Shown in pieces: positions 16,326-23,739 of a stretch of 64,000 nt of DNA. This DNA is from Pararhizobium sp. YC-54. Lineage in GTDB: Bacteria; Pseudomonadota; Alphaproteobacteria; Rhizobiales; Rhizobiaceae. Location of the stretch: NCBI RefSeq assembly GCF_025847205.1, contig NZ_JAOYTH010000010.1, forward strand, positions 1 through 64,000, read 5' to 3'. The stretch's first letter is position 1, and every line of letters begins with the position of its first letter. Both the position numbers and the translations under genes were made by a program. The notes under the pieces are model-generated. The model had not been told where the DNA came from, did not search any database, and saw nothing but the letters and a program-made list of their open reading frames with translations.

Positions 16326-17285
16326 TCAGGCTTTGTACTTCTGGACGGCGCCAGCGAGCTTGCTCCATTCGGCATACCAGCCGTTGAACAGCTTGAACTG
16401 GGCCTCGACATATCCACGCTGGCTGTTGGTGAGCGCATCCGTCGCGTTGAAGTGCAGCGCGTATTCCTTGTCGCCGTTCATCACCATCATGTGCTTGAAG
16501 TAGAGAACGAGATCCGGGCCTTCGTCGAAGGAGGAAAGAACGGCAAGCGCCTGCTCCAGCTCCAGGGCGCGAAGGCGCGCATCTGCGTCGCCTTCGGCGG
16601 CAGCCTGGGACAGGTTGCACAGGTGGATGACTTCCTTCGGCAGGACGTTGCCGATGCCGGTGATGGCGCCGGTCGCACCGCAGTTCACGAAGCCATGGAA
16701 AACGGCGGTATCGACGCCGATCATCAGCGAGACACCGTCCTGGCTGGTGATGTGTTCGGCCGCATAGCGCATGTCGTCTACGCCGCCGAATTCCTTGAAG
16801 CCGACAAGGTTCGGATGTTCGGCGCGCAGCGCGAAGAACAGGTCGGCGCGGGTGGCAAAACCATAATACGGGCTGTTGTAGATGACTGCCGGAAGATCCG
16901 GGGCAGCAGCCAGGATCGCCTTGAAATGGGCCTTCTGGGCTACGACGGAAGAGCCACGCGACAGCACCCGCGGAATGACCATGAGGCCCTGGGCGCCAAC
17001 GGCCTGCGCATGCGCGGCATGCGCAACGGCCAGCGCGCTATTGACGGCGCCGGTGCCGACGATCACCGGCACGCCCGCCTTCACCAGACGCTCGACGCCT
17101 TCCATGCGCTGCGCATCGGTCAGGAGCGGCCAGTCACCCATCGAACCGCAATAGACGACGGCCGACATTCCCTGGGCAATCAACTCTTTTCCCTTGCGCA
17201 CGAGCGCGTCGAAGTCCGGCGTGCGGTCTTCTTTGCAAGGGGTCATCAGCGCGGGGATCACGCCAGAAAAGATTTTGGCCGTCAT
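16326..17285 (-). CDS. hypD: delta1-pyrroline-4-hydroxy-2-carboxylate deaminase
   Basis: A 319-residue member of the dihydrodipicolinate synthase/N-acetylneuraminate lyase family. The Schiff-base lysine is Lys164 in NLVGFKEFGG, and Tyr136 is in AVIYNSPYYG. HypD of Sinorhizobium has this fold and turns the hydroxylated pyrroline carboxylate into 2-oxoglutarate semialdehyde and ammonia. The opening IFSGVIPALMTPCKEDRTPDFDALVRKG is typical. It stands downstream of the GntR gene in the same direction, with a TTGTCGACAA operator in the 121-bp gap. Confidence 0.92.
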   Translation of the reverse strand: MTAKIFSGVIPALMTPCKEDRTPDFDALVRKGKELIAQGMSAVVYCGSMGDWPLLTDAQRMEGVERLVKAGVPVIVGTGAVNSALAVAHAAHAQAVGAQGLMVIPRVLSRGSSVVAQKAHFKAILAAAPDLPAVIYNSPYYGFATRADLFFALRAEHPNLVGFKEFGGVDDMRYAAEHITSQDGVSLMIGVDTAVFHGFVNCGATGAITGIGNVLPKEVIHLCNLSQAAAEGDADARLRALELEQALAVLSSFDEGPDLVLYFKHMMVMNGDKEYALHFNATDALTNSQRGYVEAQFKLFNGWYAEWSKLAGAVQKYKA

Positions 17286-17385
17286 AACAAACTCCTTTTG
17301 ACGTTGCCGGACAGGCAGAGAACGGCGCGCACCTTTGCGGCCCCAATCCTGTGCCTCTGGAGTTATATTGCACGTTGTATTTTAT

Positions 17386-17395
17386 TTGTCGACAA
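17386..17395. promoter_or_regulatory. TTGTCGACAA operator upstream of hypD
   Basis: A perfect 10-bp palindrome of the form TTGT-CG-ACAA, which is the usual core for FCD-type GntR regulators. It lies 101 bp upstream of the hypD start. The same palindrome is found at 18125-18134, upstream of the adjacent GntR gene. Confidence 0.7.
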
Positions 17396-17406
17396 GAATT
17401 TCAGTG

Positions 17407-18111
17407 TCAGAGCGCCATGTCGAGCCTGTCTGCCCGGGCAAGCAACTTCTGGATCTGATGGACGATCTGCTCGGCATGCAGTCTGGCCAGGCGATCGGCT
17501 TCCTCGACGTCGCGCTTCGCAATCACGGCAATCATGTCGTCGTGTTCTTCGACGAAACGCTGCGGCAGCCGGTCGTCGTAGGATTGGTAGTACAGCCGCA
17601 GCATGCGCCGGCCCTCATCGAGCAGCCGGTTGAAAAGACCCGTGAAATAGGGATTGCGGCCCGCCTCGGCGATGGCCGAATGAAATGCGGCGTTGGTGGC
17701 GATCATCGCCAGCGCATCTTGCGCCTGCACGGCAGCGGCGAATTCGGCCTGATGGGCGCGGATCACCTTCAGGTCTTCCGGCCTGTGATACTGCGCCGCC
17801 AGCTTCGTCGTGACGCGGTACATCAGCACCAGGGCGTCGAAGAAGGTGTGCATGTTGAGGAAATCGATATTTGCCACCATCGTCGAACGGTTGGGCAGCG
17901 TATCGATCAGTCCTTCGCCGGCCAGCCGTACCAACGCCTCGCGGATCGGGGTTCGCGACATCTTGAACCGTTCGGCCAGCTGCACCTCGTCTATCGGGCT
18001 GCCGGGCGGCAGTACCAAATCGAGAATCTCGTCGCGCAAGAGGTCGTAGACCATCTTGACGCCGGAGCCTCGCTTGCGTTCGGGAATGGGGCTGGTGTCG
18101 ATATCTGTCAT
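17407..18111 (-). CDS. hypR: GntR-family (FCD) regulator, probable hydroxyproline repressor
   Basis: A 234-residue protein. The winged helix-turn-helix (about 15-85) has the signature [19 protein letters not shown], followed by an FCD effector domain (about 90-225) with the metal-binding-type residues in [17 protein letters not shown] and HAEQIVHQI. The ATG at 18111 is chosen over the longer frame because AAAGGA precedes it and the domain then starts properly. TTGTCGACAA palindromes lie on both sides of the gene, 14 bp upstream of its own start and upstream of hypD, pointing to autoregulation. Confidence 0.85.
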   Translation of the reverse strand: MTDIDTSPIPERKRGSGVKMVYDLLRDEILDLVLPPGSPIDEVQLAERFKMSRTPIREALVRLAGEGLIDTLPNRSTMVANIDFLNMHTFFDALVLMYRVTTKLAAQYHRPEDLKVIRAHQAEFAAAVQAQDALAMIATNAAFHSAIAEAGRNPYFTGLFNRLLDEGRRMLRLYYQSYDDRLPQRFVEEHDDMIAVIAKRDVEEADRLARLHAEQIVHQIQKLLARADRLDMAL

Positions 18112-18123
18112 TTTATCAAATCC

Positions 18124-18135
18124 TTTGTCGACAAA
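18124..18135. promoter_or_regulatory. TTTGTCGACAAA operator upstream of the GntR gene
   Basis: A perfect 12-bp palindrome, extended nearly symmetrically by CC and GG outside. It lies 13 bp upstream of the GntR ATG, where a repressor would block initiation. Its core equals the site at 17386-17395. Confidence 0.7.
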
Positions 18136-18290
18136 AGGAATACTTTTCCCTGCCGGCAGGATCAACAGTTTCCGCAGCCGCGGTGGGAAAAGACGATGAT
18201 AAACTTGGTGACGACGCACTTTTTGGGCTTCAACCAGCCCGTGCGGCCGCCGATCTCGCCCATGCCGCCAGCGCCAGGCGGTGCGCGATA

Positions 18291-18956
18291 TCAGGCTCTC
18301 TGGTCCTTGAGGAAGGCGACAAGGGACCGTCCTGCATCCAGCACATGGTCCCGCGTCAGCCGCGACGCGAGGCCGGCATCCCTGTTGAGGCAGGCTGCAA
18401 GAATTGCTTCGTGCTCGCGCTTGGCCCGCATCATGCCATTCGTCAGTGTCAATTGCGCCCGCAGATAGCGATCGATCCTGTCGAGCGATGTGCGAACGAT
18501 CTGCAGATAATAGGGGCGCTGCGACGCCGCATAGAGACTGTAGTGAAAACGCCGGTTGATTTCGCCCCAGCGGGCGGAATCGGTCTCTTGCCCGAATTCC
18601 TCACAATACCCGCGCGCTGCGGCAAGCGTATCATGATCGAGATTGGGCACGGCAAGCCGGATGACTTCGGCCTCCACCAGGGCCCGAAATTCGAAGATTT
18701 CGTCGATCTCTTCGATCGACAGCCCGGCAACGACAGCCCCCTTGTAACGCTCGGTGGTGATCAGCCCATGCTGCTCCAGCCGCGACAGCGCCTCGCGCAC
18801 GGGAATGCGGCTGGTGTTGAACATCTGGGCGATCTGATCCTGCCTGAGGTTCTCGCCTTCGGCCAGGTCACCCTCGACGATCGCCTTGCGCAGGGCGTCG
18901 TAGACGATATCGGCTGCGGATGCGGCCTGCCTGATATCGACGGCAGCGAGTTTCAT
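18291..18956 (-). CDS. second GntR-family (FCD) regulator
   Basis: A 221-residue protein. The winged helix-turn-helix (residues about 10-75) carries [22 protein letters not shown], and the FCD domain follows with [18 protein letters not shown] and [15 protein letters not shown]. The start is either the ATG at 18956 or one 15 bases upstream; neither has a strong ribosome site. It is divergent from the proline-racemase-family gene at 19182, and the spacer between them holds a perfect 16-bp palindrome. It therefore probably controls that gene, while the other GntR controls hypD. Confidence 0.85.
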   Translation of the reverse strand: MKLAAVDIRQAASAADIVYDALRKAIVEGDLAEGENLRQDQIAQMFNTSRIPVREALSRLEQHGLITTERYKGAVVAGLSIEEIDEIFEFRALVEAEVIRLAVPNLDHDTLAAARGYCEEFGQETDSARWGEINRRFHYSLYAASQRPYYLQIVRTSLDRIDRYLRAQLTLTNGMMRAKREHEAILAACLNRDAGLASRLTRDHVLDAGRSLVAFLKDQRA

Positions 18957-19005
18957 GGTCCAAATCCCCATTGTTCGAAAGCGGCAGCCCTGTCAGCACC
19001 TGTCC

Positions 19006-19022
19006 TTGGGTCATATGTCCAA
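19006..19022. promoter_or_regulatory. imperfect TTGG-CCAA inverted repeat
   Basis: TTGGGTCATATGTCCAA has TTGG and CCAA ends around a symmetric centre (CATATG). It lies between the divergent GntR gene and the gene at 19182 and resembles the stronger palindrome 58 bp further on. It may be a second half of a paired operator. Confidence 0.4.
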
Positions 19023-19079
19023 TTCAATGTTCAGGCAACAGAACGGATATTCGTGGACACGTTTGAAAATTGCCATTGT

Positions 19080-19095
19080 ATATTGGATCCAATAT
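19080..19095. promoter_or_regulatory. perfect 16-bp palindrome ATATTGGATCCAATAT
   Basis: Located between the divergent GntR gene (start 18956) and the proline-racemase-family gene (start 19182). The TTGGATCCAA core is of the type bound by FCD GntR repressors and differs from the TTGTCGACAA sites around the other GntR gene, so the two regulators probably have separate targets. Confidence 0.65.
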
Positions 19096-19181
19096 TTCTA
19101 TCAGGACGACACCATGCATGGCCATCGGCTGACATTCGCCGCCGTTGCCGGCAGCACCGGGATATCCACAAGGAGAGGACT

Positions 19182-20213
19182 ATGCGCACGAGCAAGGTAA
19201 TCCACATCGTTTCCTGTCACGCCGAGGGCGAAGTGGGAGATGTCATTGTCGGCGGCGTCGCTCCGCCTCCCGGAAAGACCCTGTGGGAACAGCGGCGGTT
19301 CATCGCCGAGGATCAGGGCTTGCGTAATTTCGTTCTGAATGAACCGCGCGGCGGGGTATTCCGGCATATCAACCTTTTGGTGCCGCCAAAGGACCCGCGC
19401 GCGACGATGGGCTTCATCATCATGGAGCCGGAAGATACGCCGCCAATGTCGGGCTCGAACTCGATCTGCGTCTCCACCGTTTTGCTCGACACCGGCATTG
19501 TTCCGATGCAGGAGCCGGAAACCAGAATGGTGCTCGAGGCGCCGGGAGGTCTGGTCGATGTTGTCGCCTCCTGCCGCAACGGCAAGGCCGAGCGCATCAC
19601 TGTCACCAACGTGCCGTCCTTTGCTGCCAGGCTTGATGCCAAGCTGGAAGTGGAAGGCCTTGGCACCCTCACGGTCGATACTGCCTATGGCGGCGACAGT
19701 TTCGTCATTGCCGACGCCCGTTCGCTCGGCTTTTCGGTCACGCCCGACGAGGCCCGCGAACTGGCCGAGACCGGCATCAGGATTACCCGCGCCGCCAATG
19801 AGCAGCTCGGGTTCTCCCATCCGGAAAATCCGGAATGGAATCATATTTCCTTCTGCCAGCTGACCCTTCCGGTGGAAGAACGCGACGGCATGCTGCATGG
19901 GCGCAACACGGTGGTGATCCAGCCGGCCAAGCTCGACCGTTCGCCGACCGGCACCGGCTGCTCGGCCCGGATGGCGGTGCTGCACGCCCGCGGCCAGATC
20001 AAGGTCGGACAGAAATTCCGCGGCGAATCGATCATCGGTTCGCATTTCGATTGCCGCATCGTCGGCGAAACGGCGGTCGGCGGACAGAAGGCGATCGTGC
20101 CCGAAATCTCCGGCCGGGCCTGGGTGACCGGCACCCACCAGGTCATGCTCGATCCCGACGACCCGTGGCCGGCCGGTTACCGCCTCGCCGATACCTGGCC
20201 GCGCAAGCAGTAG
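19182..20213 (+). CDS. proline-racemase-superfamily protein, probable trans-3-hydroxyproline dehydratase
   Basis: A 343-residue protein of the same fold as the epimerase at 8154-9155, but the two catalytic cysteines are replaced: Ser90 in [11 protein letters not shown] and Thr256 in [14 protein letters not shown] second-site threonine is characteristic of trans-3-hydroxy-L-proline dehydratases, which keep Cys at the first site; here that site is Ser, so the activity is uncertain. A racemase needs two bases and is unlikely. The product of such a dehydratase, pyrroline-2-carboxylate, is the substrate of the reductase encoded at 15156. AAGGAGAGGAC precedes the ATG. It is divergent from a GntR gene. 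Confidence 0.8.
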   Translation: MRTSKVIHIVSCHAEGEVGDVIVGGVAPPPGKTLWEQRRFIAEDQGLRNFVLNEPRGGVFRHINLLVPPKDPRATMGFIIMEPEDTPPMSGSNSICVSTVLLDTGIVPMQEPETRMVLEAPGGLVDVVASCRNGKAERITVTNVPSFAARLDAKLEVEGLGTLTVDTAYGGDSFVIADARSLGFSVTPDEARELAETGIRITRAANEQLGFSHPENPEWNHISFCQLTLPVEERDGMLHGRNTVVIQPAKLDRSPTGTGCSARMAVLHARGQIKVGQKFRGESIIGSHFDCRIVGETAVGGQKAIVPEISGRAWVTGTHQVMLDPDDPWPAGYRLADTWPRKQ

Positions 20214-20244
20214 GATTGCCGGCTCGGCACAGACTTACAGCGAT

Positions 20245-20272
20245 CTTTGCGCGTCATTCATGACGCGCAAAG
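20245..20272. repeat. rhizobial-type intergenic palindromic repeat, copy 2
   Basis: CTTTGCGCGTCAT-TC-ATGACGCGCAAAG: a perfect 13-bp stem in the spacer after the gene ending at 20213, preceded by ACAGCGAT as in the other copies. It shares its core with copy 1 at 16205-16244. Confidence 0.7.
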
Positions 20273-20301
20273 GCAGGATCCCACAGCCGGACCATCGGCA
20301 C

Positions 20302-20328
20302 AGGCGCCCGGAAATCTCCCGGGCGCCT
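20302..20328. terminator. hairpin between convergent genes
   Basis: AGGCGCCCGG and CCGGGCGCCT form a 10-bp stem around a seven-base loop, 13 bp before the end of the aminotransferase gene. No T run, but the position between two convergent genes suggests termination. Confidence 0.55.
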
Positions 20329-20340
20329 CGGGCTTGCTGG

Positions 20341-21678
20341 TTACTGCGCCCGCTTCAAGGCATCGCCGAGTATCGAGACAATGTCCTCGATATGGGATTT
20401 CTCTGCGATCAGCGGTGGCGAGAAGGCGATGATGTCGCCCGTCACGCGGATCAGCAGGCCGCGTTCGAAGCAATCGACGAAGACATCGTAGGCGCGCGCG
20501 CCGGGAGCACCCTCACGGGACGAAAGCTCGATGCCGGCGATCAGGCCGATCGTGCGGATGTCCACGACATGCGGAAGGCCCTTCAGCGAGTGCATCGCCG
20601 CGTGCCAGTCGTCCTGCAGATCGGCTGCCCGTGTCAAAAGATTTTCGTCGCGGTAGATGTCGAGCGTAGCAATGCCGGCGGCGCAGGCTGCCGGATGGCC
20701 GGAATAGGTGTAGCCGTGGAAAAGCTCGATCTGGCCTTCCGGTCCGTGCATGAGGGCATCGTGCACTTTGCGGCTGGCAAACACCGCACCCATCGGGATC
20801 GCCCCGTTGGTCAGGCCCTTCGCCGTCGTCACGAGGTCCGGCGTTACGCCGAAATAATCGGTGGCAAAGGAAGCGCCGAGGCGGCCGAAGCCGGTGATCA
20901 CTTCGTCGAAAATCAGAAGGATGCCGTGCGCGGTGCAGATTTTGCGCAGGCGCTCGAGATAGCCTTTCGGCGGGATGAGCACGCCGGTGGAGCCGGCAAC
21001 GGGTTCGACAATGCAAGCGGCGATGGTTTCGGCGCCATGCAAGGCGACCAGTCTTTCAAGATCGTCGGCGAGTTCGGCGCCGTGCTCCGGCTGGCCTTTG
21101 ACAAAGGCGTTCTTTGCCGGATCGTGGGTGTGGCGCAGATGGTCCGTGCCGGGAAGCTGCGGAAAGACCCGGCGGTTGTTGACGAGACCGCCAACCGAGA
21201 TGCCGCCGAAACCGACGCCGTGATAGCCGCGCTCACGGCCGATCAGGCGCGTGCGCGTGCCCTGCCCGATCGACCGCTGGTAAGCGACCGCGATCTTGAG
21301 GGCCGTATCGACGGATTCCGAGCCGGAACCGGTGAAGAAGACACGGTCGAGTTTTCCATCCGGACCGCCAGGCGCAATCTCTGCCAGCCGCTCGGCGAAA
21401 TCGAAGGCGATCGGATGCCCCATCTGGAAGGAGGGTGCAAAGTCCAGCGTCGTAAGCTGGCGCTCGACTGCTGCCGCGATCTGTCGGCGGCCATGACCGG
21501 CATTGACGCACCAGAGGCCCGCCGTCCCGTCCAGAATCTTGCGTCCATCGACGCTGGTATAGTGCATGCCTTCCGCGGAGGCGAGCAGGCGCGGGGCCGC
21601 CTTGAATTGCCGGTTGGCGGTAAACGGCATCCAGTAGCTATCGAGTACCGGGGTGTTTTGTCTGCTGTGCGTGTTCAT
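20341..21678 (-). CDS. class III aminotransferase, omega-amino acid:pyruvate (beta-alanine) type
   Basis: A 445-residue pyridoxal-phosphate enzyme. The cofactor lysine lies in TTAKGLTNGAIPMGAV, the FDEVITGFGRLG motif precedes it, and the substrate region SYWMPFTANRQFKAAPR is typical of beta-alanine/omega-amino acid:pyruvate transaminases. AGGAGGTCGCC precedes the ATG at 21678, so the longer frame (from 21702) is not used. It is divergent from an XRE-cupin regulator of the PuuR type, which often controls polyamine or omega-amino-acid breakdown. The exact amino donor cannot be told from sequence. Confidence 0.88.
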   Translation of the reverse strand: MNTHSRQNTPVLDSYWMPFTANRQFKAAPRLLASAEGMHYTSVDGRKILDGTAGLWCVNAGHGRRQIAAAVERQLTTLDFAPSFQMGHPIAFDFAERLAEIAPGGPDGKLDRVFFTGSGSESVDTALKIAVAYQRSIGQGTRTRLIGRERGYHGVGFGGISVGGLVNNRRVFPQLPGTDHLRHTHDPAKNAFVKGQPEHGAELADDLERLVALHGAETIAACIVEPVAGSTGVLIPPKGYLERLRKICTAHGILLIFDEVITGFGRLGASFATDYFGVTPDLVTTAKGLTNGAIPMGAVFASRKVHDALMHGPEGQIELFHGYTYSGHPAACAAGIATLDIYRDENLLTRAADLQDDWHAAMHSLKGLPHVVDIRTIGLIAGIELSSREGAPGARAYDVFVDCFERGLLIRVTGDIIAFSPPLIAEKSHIEDIVSILGDALKRAQ

Positions 21679-21823
21679 GGCGACCTCCTGTGAAGCCGCC
21701 ATGACGCCATGATTTCATATGGCCAAACAAGTCCTTTTCTGCTCAGACATAAGTTATTGAAAATACATATCATGGTTTGTAATAGTTGCTATATTTCGAA
21801 CATGCAAAACAGAGGATCAGCCT

Positions 21824-22372
21824 ATGTCGGTGGATATCGGAAACCGCCTGCGCCATTTGCGCATCCTCAACAATCTGTCGCAGCGGGAACTTGCCAAGCG
21901 GGCGGGCGTGACCAACTCGACGATTTCGTTGATCGAGTCCAATTCCTCCAATCCCTCCGTCGGCGCCTTGAAGCGCATCCTCGACGGCATCCCCATCGGG
22001 CTTGCGGAATTTTTCGCCTTCGAGCCGGACCGCCCGAAGAAGGCCTTCTACAGGGCGGATGAACTCGTTGAAATCGGCAAGGGGCCGATCTCCTATCGCC
22101 AGATCGGTGATAATCTGTTCGGCCGCAGCCTGCAGATTCTCAAGGAATGTTATCAACCCGGCGCCGACACCGGCAAAGTGCCGCTGGTCCACGACGGCGA
22201 GGAAGGCGGGATCGTTCTGTCGGGGCGGCTGGAGGTCACCGTCGATGACGAACGCCGCATCCTTGGACCGGGCGACGCTTATTATTTCGAAAGCCGCCGG
22301 CCTCACCGGTTCCGCTGTGTCGGCCCGGTCGCCTGCGAAATCATCAGCGCCTGCACGCCGCCGACTTTTTGA
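21824..22372 (+). CDS. XRE-family regulator with cupin domain (PuuR-like)
   Basis: A 182-residue protein. The N-terminal helix-turn-helix (about 5-62) reads LSQRELAKRAGVTNSTISLIESNSSNPSVGALKRIL, and the C-terminal cupin (about 100-180) reads EGGIVLSGRLEVTVDDERRILGPGDAYYFESRRPHRF. This architecture is that of PuuR-type repressors, which sense small amines through the cupin. It is divergent from the aminotransferase gene across 145 bp (21679-21823), which is likely its target. GAGGATC precedes the start. Its stop codon touches the stop of the convergent MFS gene with no base between. Confidence 0.9.
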   Translation: MSVDIGNRLRHLRILNNLSQRELAKRAGVTNSTISLIESNSSNPSVGALKRILDGIPIGLAEFFAFEPDRPKKAFYRADELVEIGKGPISYRQIGDNLFGRSLQILKECYQPGADTGKVPLVHDGEEGGIVLSGRLEVTVDDERRILGPGDAYYFESRRPHRFRCVGPVACEIISACTPPTF

Positions 22373-23590
22373 CTACTGCATAAGCGGATGGCCTCGCCCG
22401 TCGCGACCGTCGAGATAGAGCATCAGGCCAAGGCCAATCGCGCCGGCAAGCGCACCGAGCATCGACGTGCCCGAATAATCGCTGAAACGGGTCCCGATCG
22501 CGAACAGGATGGCACTCAGCCCGCCGCTTAAGAACAGGTTCACCGAGATGAGCGAACTGCCAAGGCCCGGACGGTCGGCGATGAGGTCCTGGATGTAGGT
22601 GATGGGGATGCTGATGAGAGCCGCGGCGGCAAAGGCGCTGAGAAGCGTCAGGGCATAGACGTGCCAGGGTGCCGAGGCGAGACCCAGCAGGGTGAGGTAT
22701 ACCGCGTAAAGCCCCGCGCCGATTGCGAGCGCCGTGACAGCGTGCATGTGAAGCTGGATGCGGGCCCAGACGAAGATGAACACGACCTCGAGAAACGCAA
22801 CGATGCCGACCACCACACCGATGTCGGTGACCGTGCCGCCTGCAGCACCGGTAATGATCAGCGGCTGCACCGCCGCGTTGACATGCAGTGTCGAGGTGAT
22901 CAGCGAGATCGCCATCAGGCGGACGAAGACGCGCGGCGAGAGAACTTCGGCGAAAGAAGCAAGATAGGAATGGCGGTGGCTTTTTTCCGGTGGCGGACCA
23001 TTGGCGGCCGGCAGTTTGAGGAAGACCAGCGCCAGATTGACGATGCAACCGAGGCAGGCAAGCAGATAGGCCGGCAGCATGCTGCCGCGTCCGACCAGCA
23101 CCAGAGCCACGAGACCCGGCACCAGAACCCAGGCGACCGAAATGGCGGCACGCACGCCGGAATTGATCGCCGCCGCATCGCGTCCGCCCTCGGCATTGGC
23201 GATGGCGCGCACATTGGCAAACAGCAGCGATGTCATTGAATTGTAGACCGGCAGCATGACCAGCGTACAGAAGACGAAGCTGGCCGGAACCGGAACCGCA
23301 TAGACGAGCCCGTAACCGAAAACCCCGAACGACATCACGATCATCAGCAGGATCCGGTAATTGCCGATACGATCGGCGAGCACGCCGACCCACAGGCTGA
23401 CGATAACGTTGACGGCCGCCGCCGCGAAAATCAGGATGGAATAGAAGCCATTGCTCAAGCCGAGCTCGGTGATGCCGATCACCGACTGATAGGGCGAAGT
23501 CGCAGCGCCCGTGAAGCCGAACATAAAGATCGCGATCATGCTCAACCGGACCACAGGGTGGCGGAAGGCGATCGACAGCGTTGATGTCAT
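22373..23590 (-). CDS. MFS transporter, sugar-efflux (SetA-like) type
   Basis: A membrane protein of 405 residues from the ATG at 23590 (the frame extends to 23668). About 12 hydrophobic segments, with the MFS loop motif SLWVGVLADRIGNYRILL between helices 2 and 3 and a hydrophilic central loop (LPAANGPPPEKSHRHSY). Overall it resembles the SetA/SotB sugar-efflux group (SPYQSVIGITELGLSNGFYSILIFAAAAVNV). No Shine-Dalgarno sequence precedes the chosen ATG, so the start is uncertain. It sits between the aminotransferase regulator and the MlrC gene and its substrate is unknown. Confidence 0.85.
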   Translation of the reverse strand: MTSTLSIAFRHPVVRLSMIAIFMFGFTGAATSPYQSVIGITELGLSNGFYSILIFAAAAVNVIVSLWVGVLADRIGNYRILLMIVMSFGVFGYGLVYAVPVPASFVFCTLVMLPVYNSMTSLLFANVRAIANAEGGRDAAAINSGVRAAISVAWVLVPGLVALVLVGRGSMLPAYLLACLGCIVNLALVFLKLPAANGPPPEKSHRHSYLASFAEVLSPRVFVRLMAISLITSTLHVNAAVQPLIITGAAGGTVTDIGVVVGIVAFLEVVFIFVWARIQLHMHAVTALAIGAGLYAVYLTLLGLASAPWHVYALTLLSAFAAAALISIPITYIQDLIADRPGLGSSLISVNLFLSGGLSAILFAIGTRFSDYSGTSMLGALAGAIGLGLMLYLDGRDGRGHPLMQ

Positions 23591-23690
23591 GATGGGAACA
23601 CCGGAAAGGAGGTCAAAGACCGTCCGGAAATCCGGACGGGAATTCAGATACCGAGTGCGCTGCTGCATTATTCAGCAAATTTAAAGTGCT

Positions 23691-23729
23691 ACAGCGACCT
23701 CTGAGCGTCATAGATGACGCGCGGCGCTG
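23691..23729. repeat. rhizobial-type intergenic palindromic repeat, copy 3 (diverged)
   Basis: ACAGCGACCTCTGAGCGTCAT-AG-ATGACGCGCGGCGCT in the 149-bp spacer before the MlrC gene. The AGCGTCAT/ATGACGC core and the outer ACAGCG match copies 1 and 2 with several changes. Confidence 0.6.
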
Positions 23730-23739
23730 GAGACGGGCG

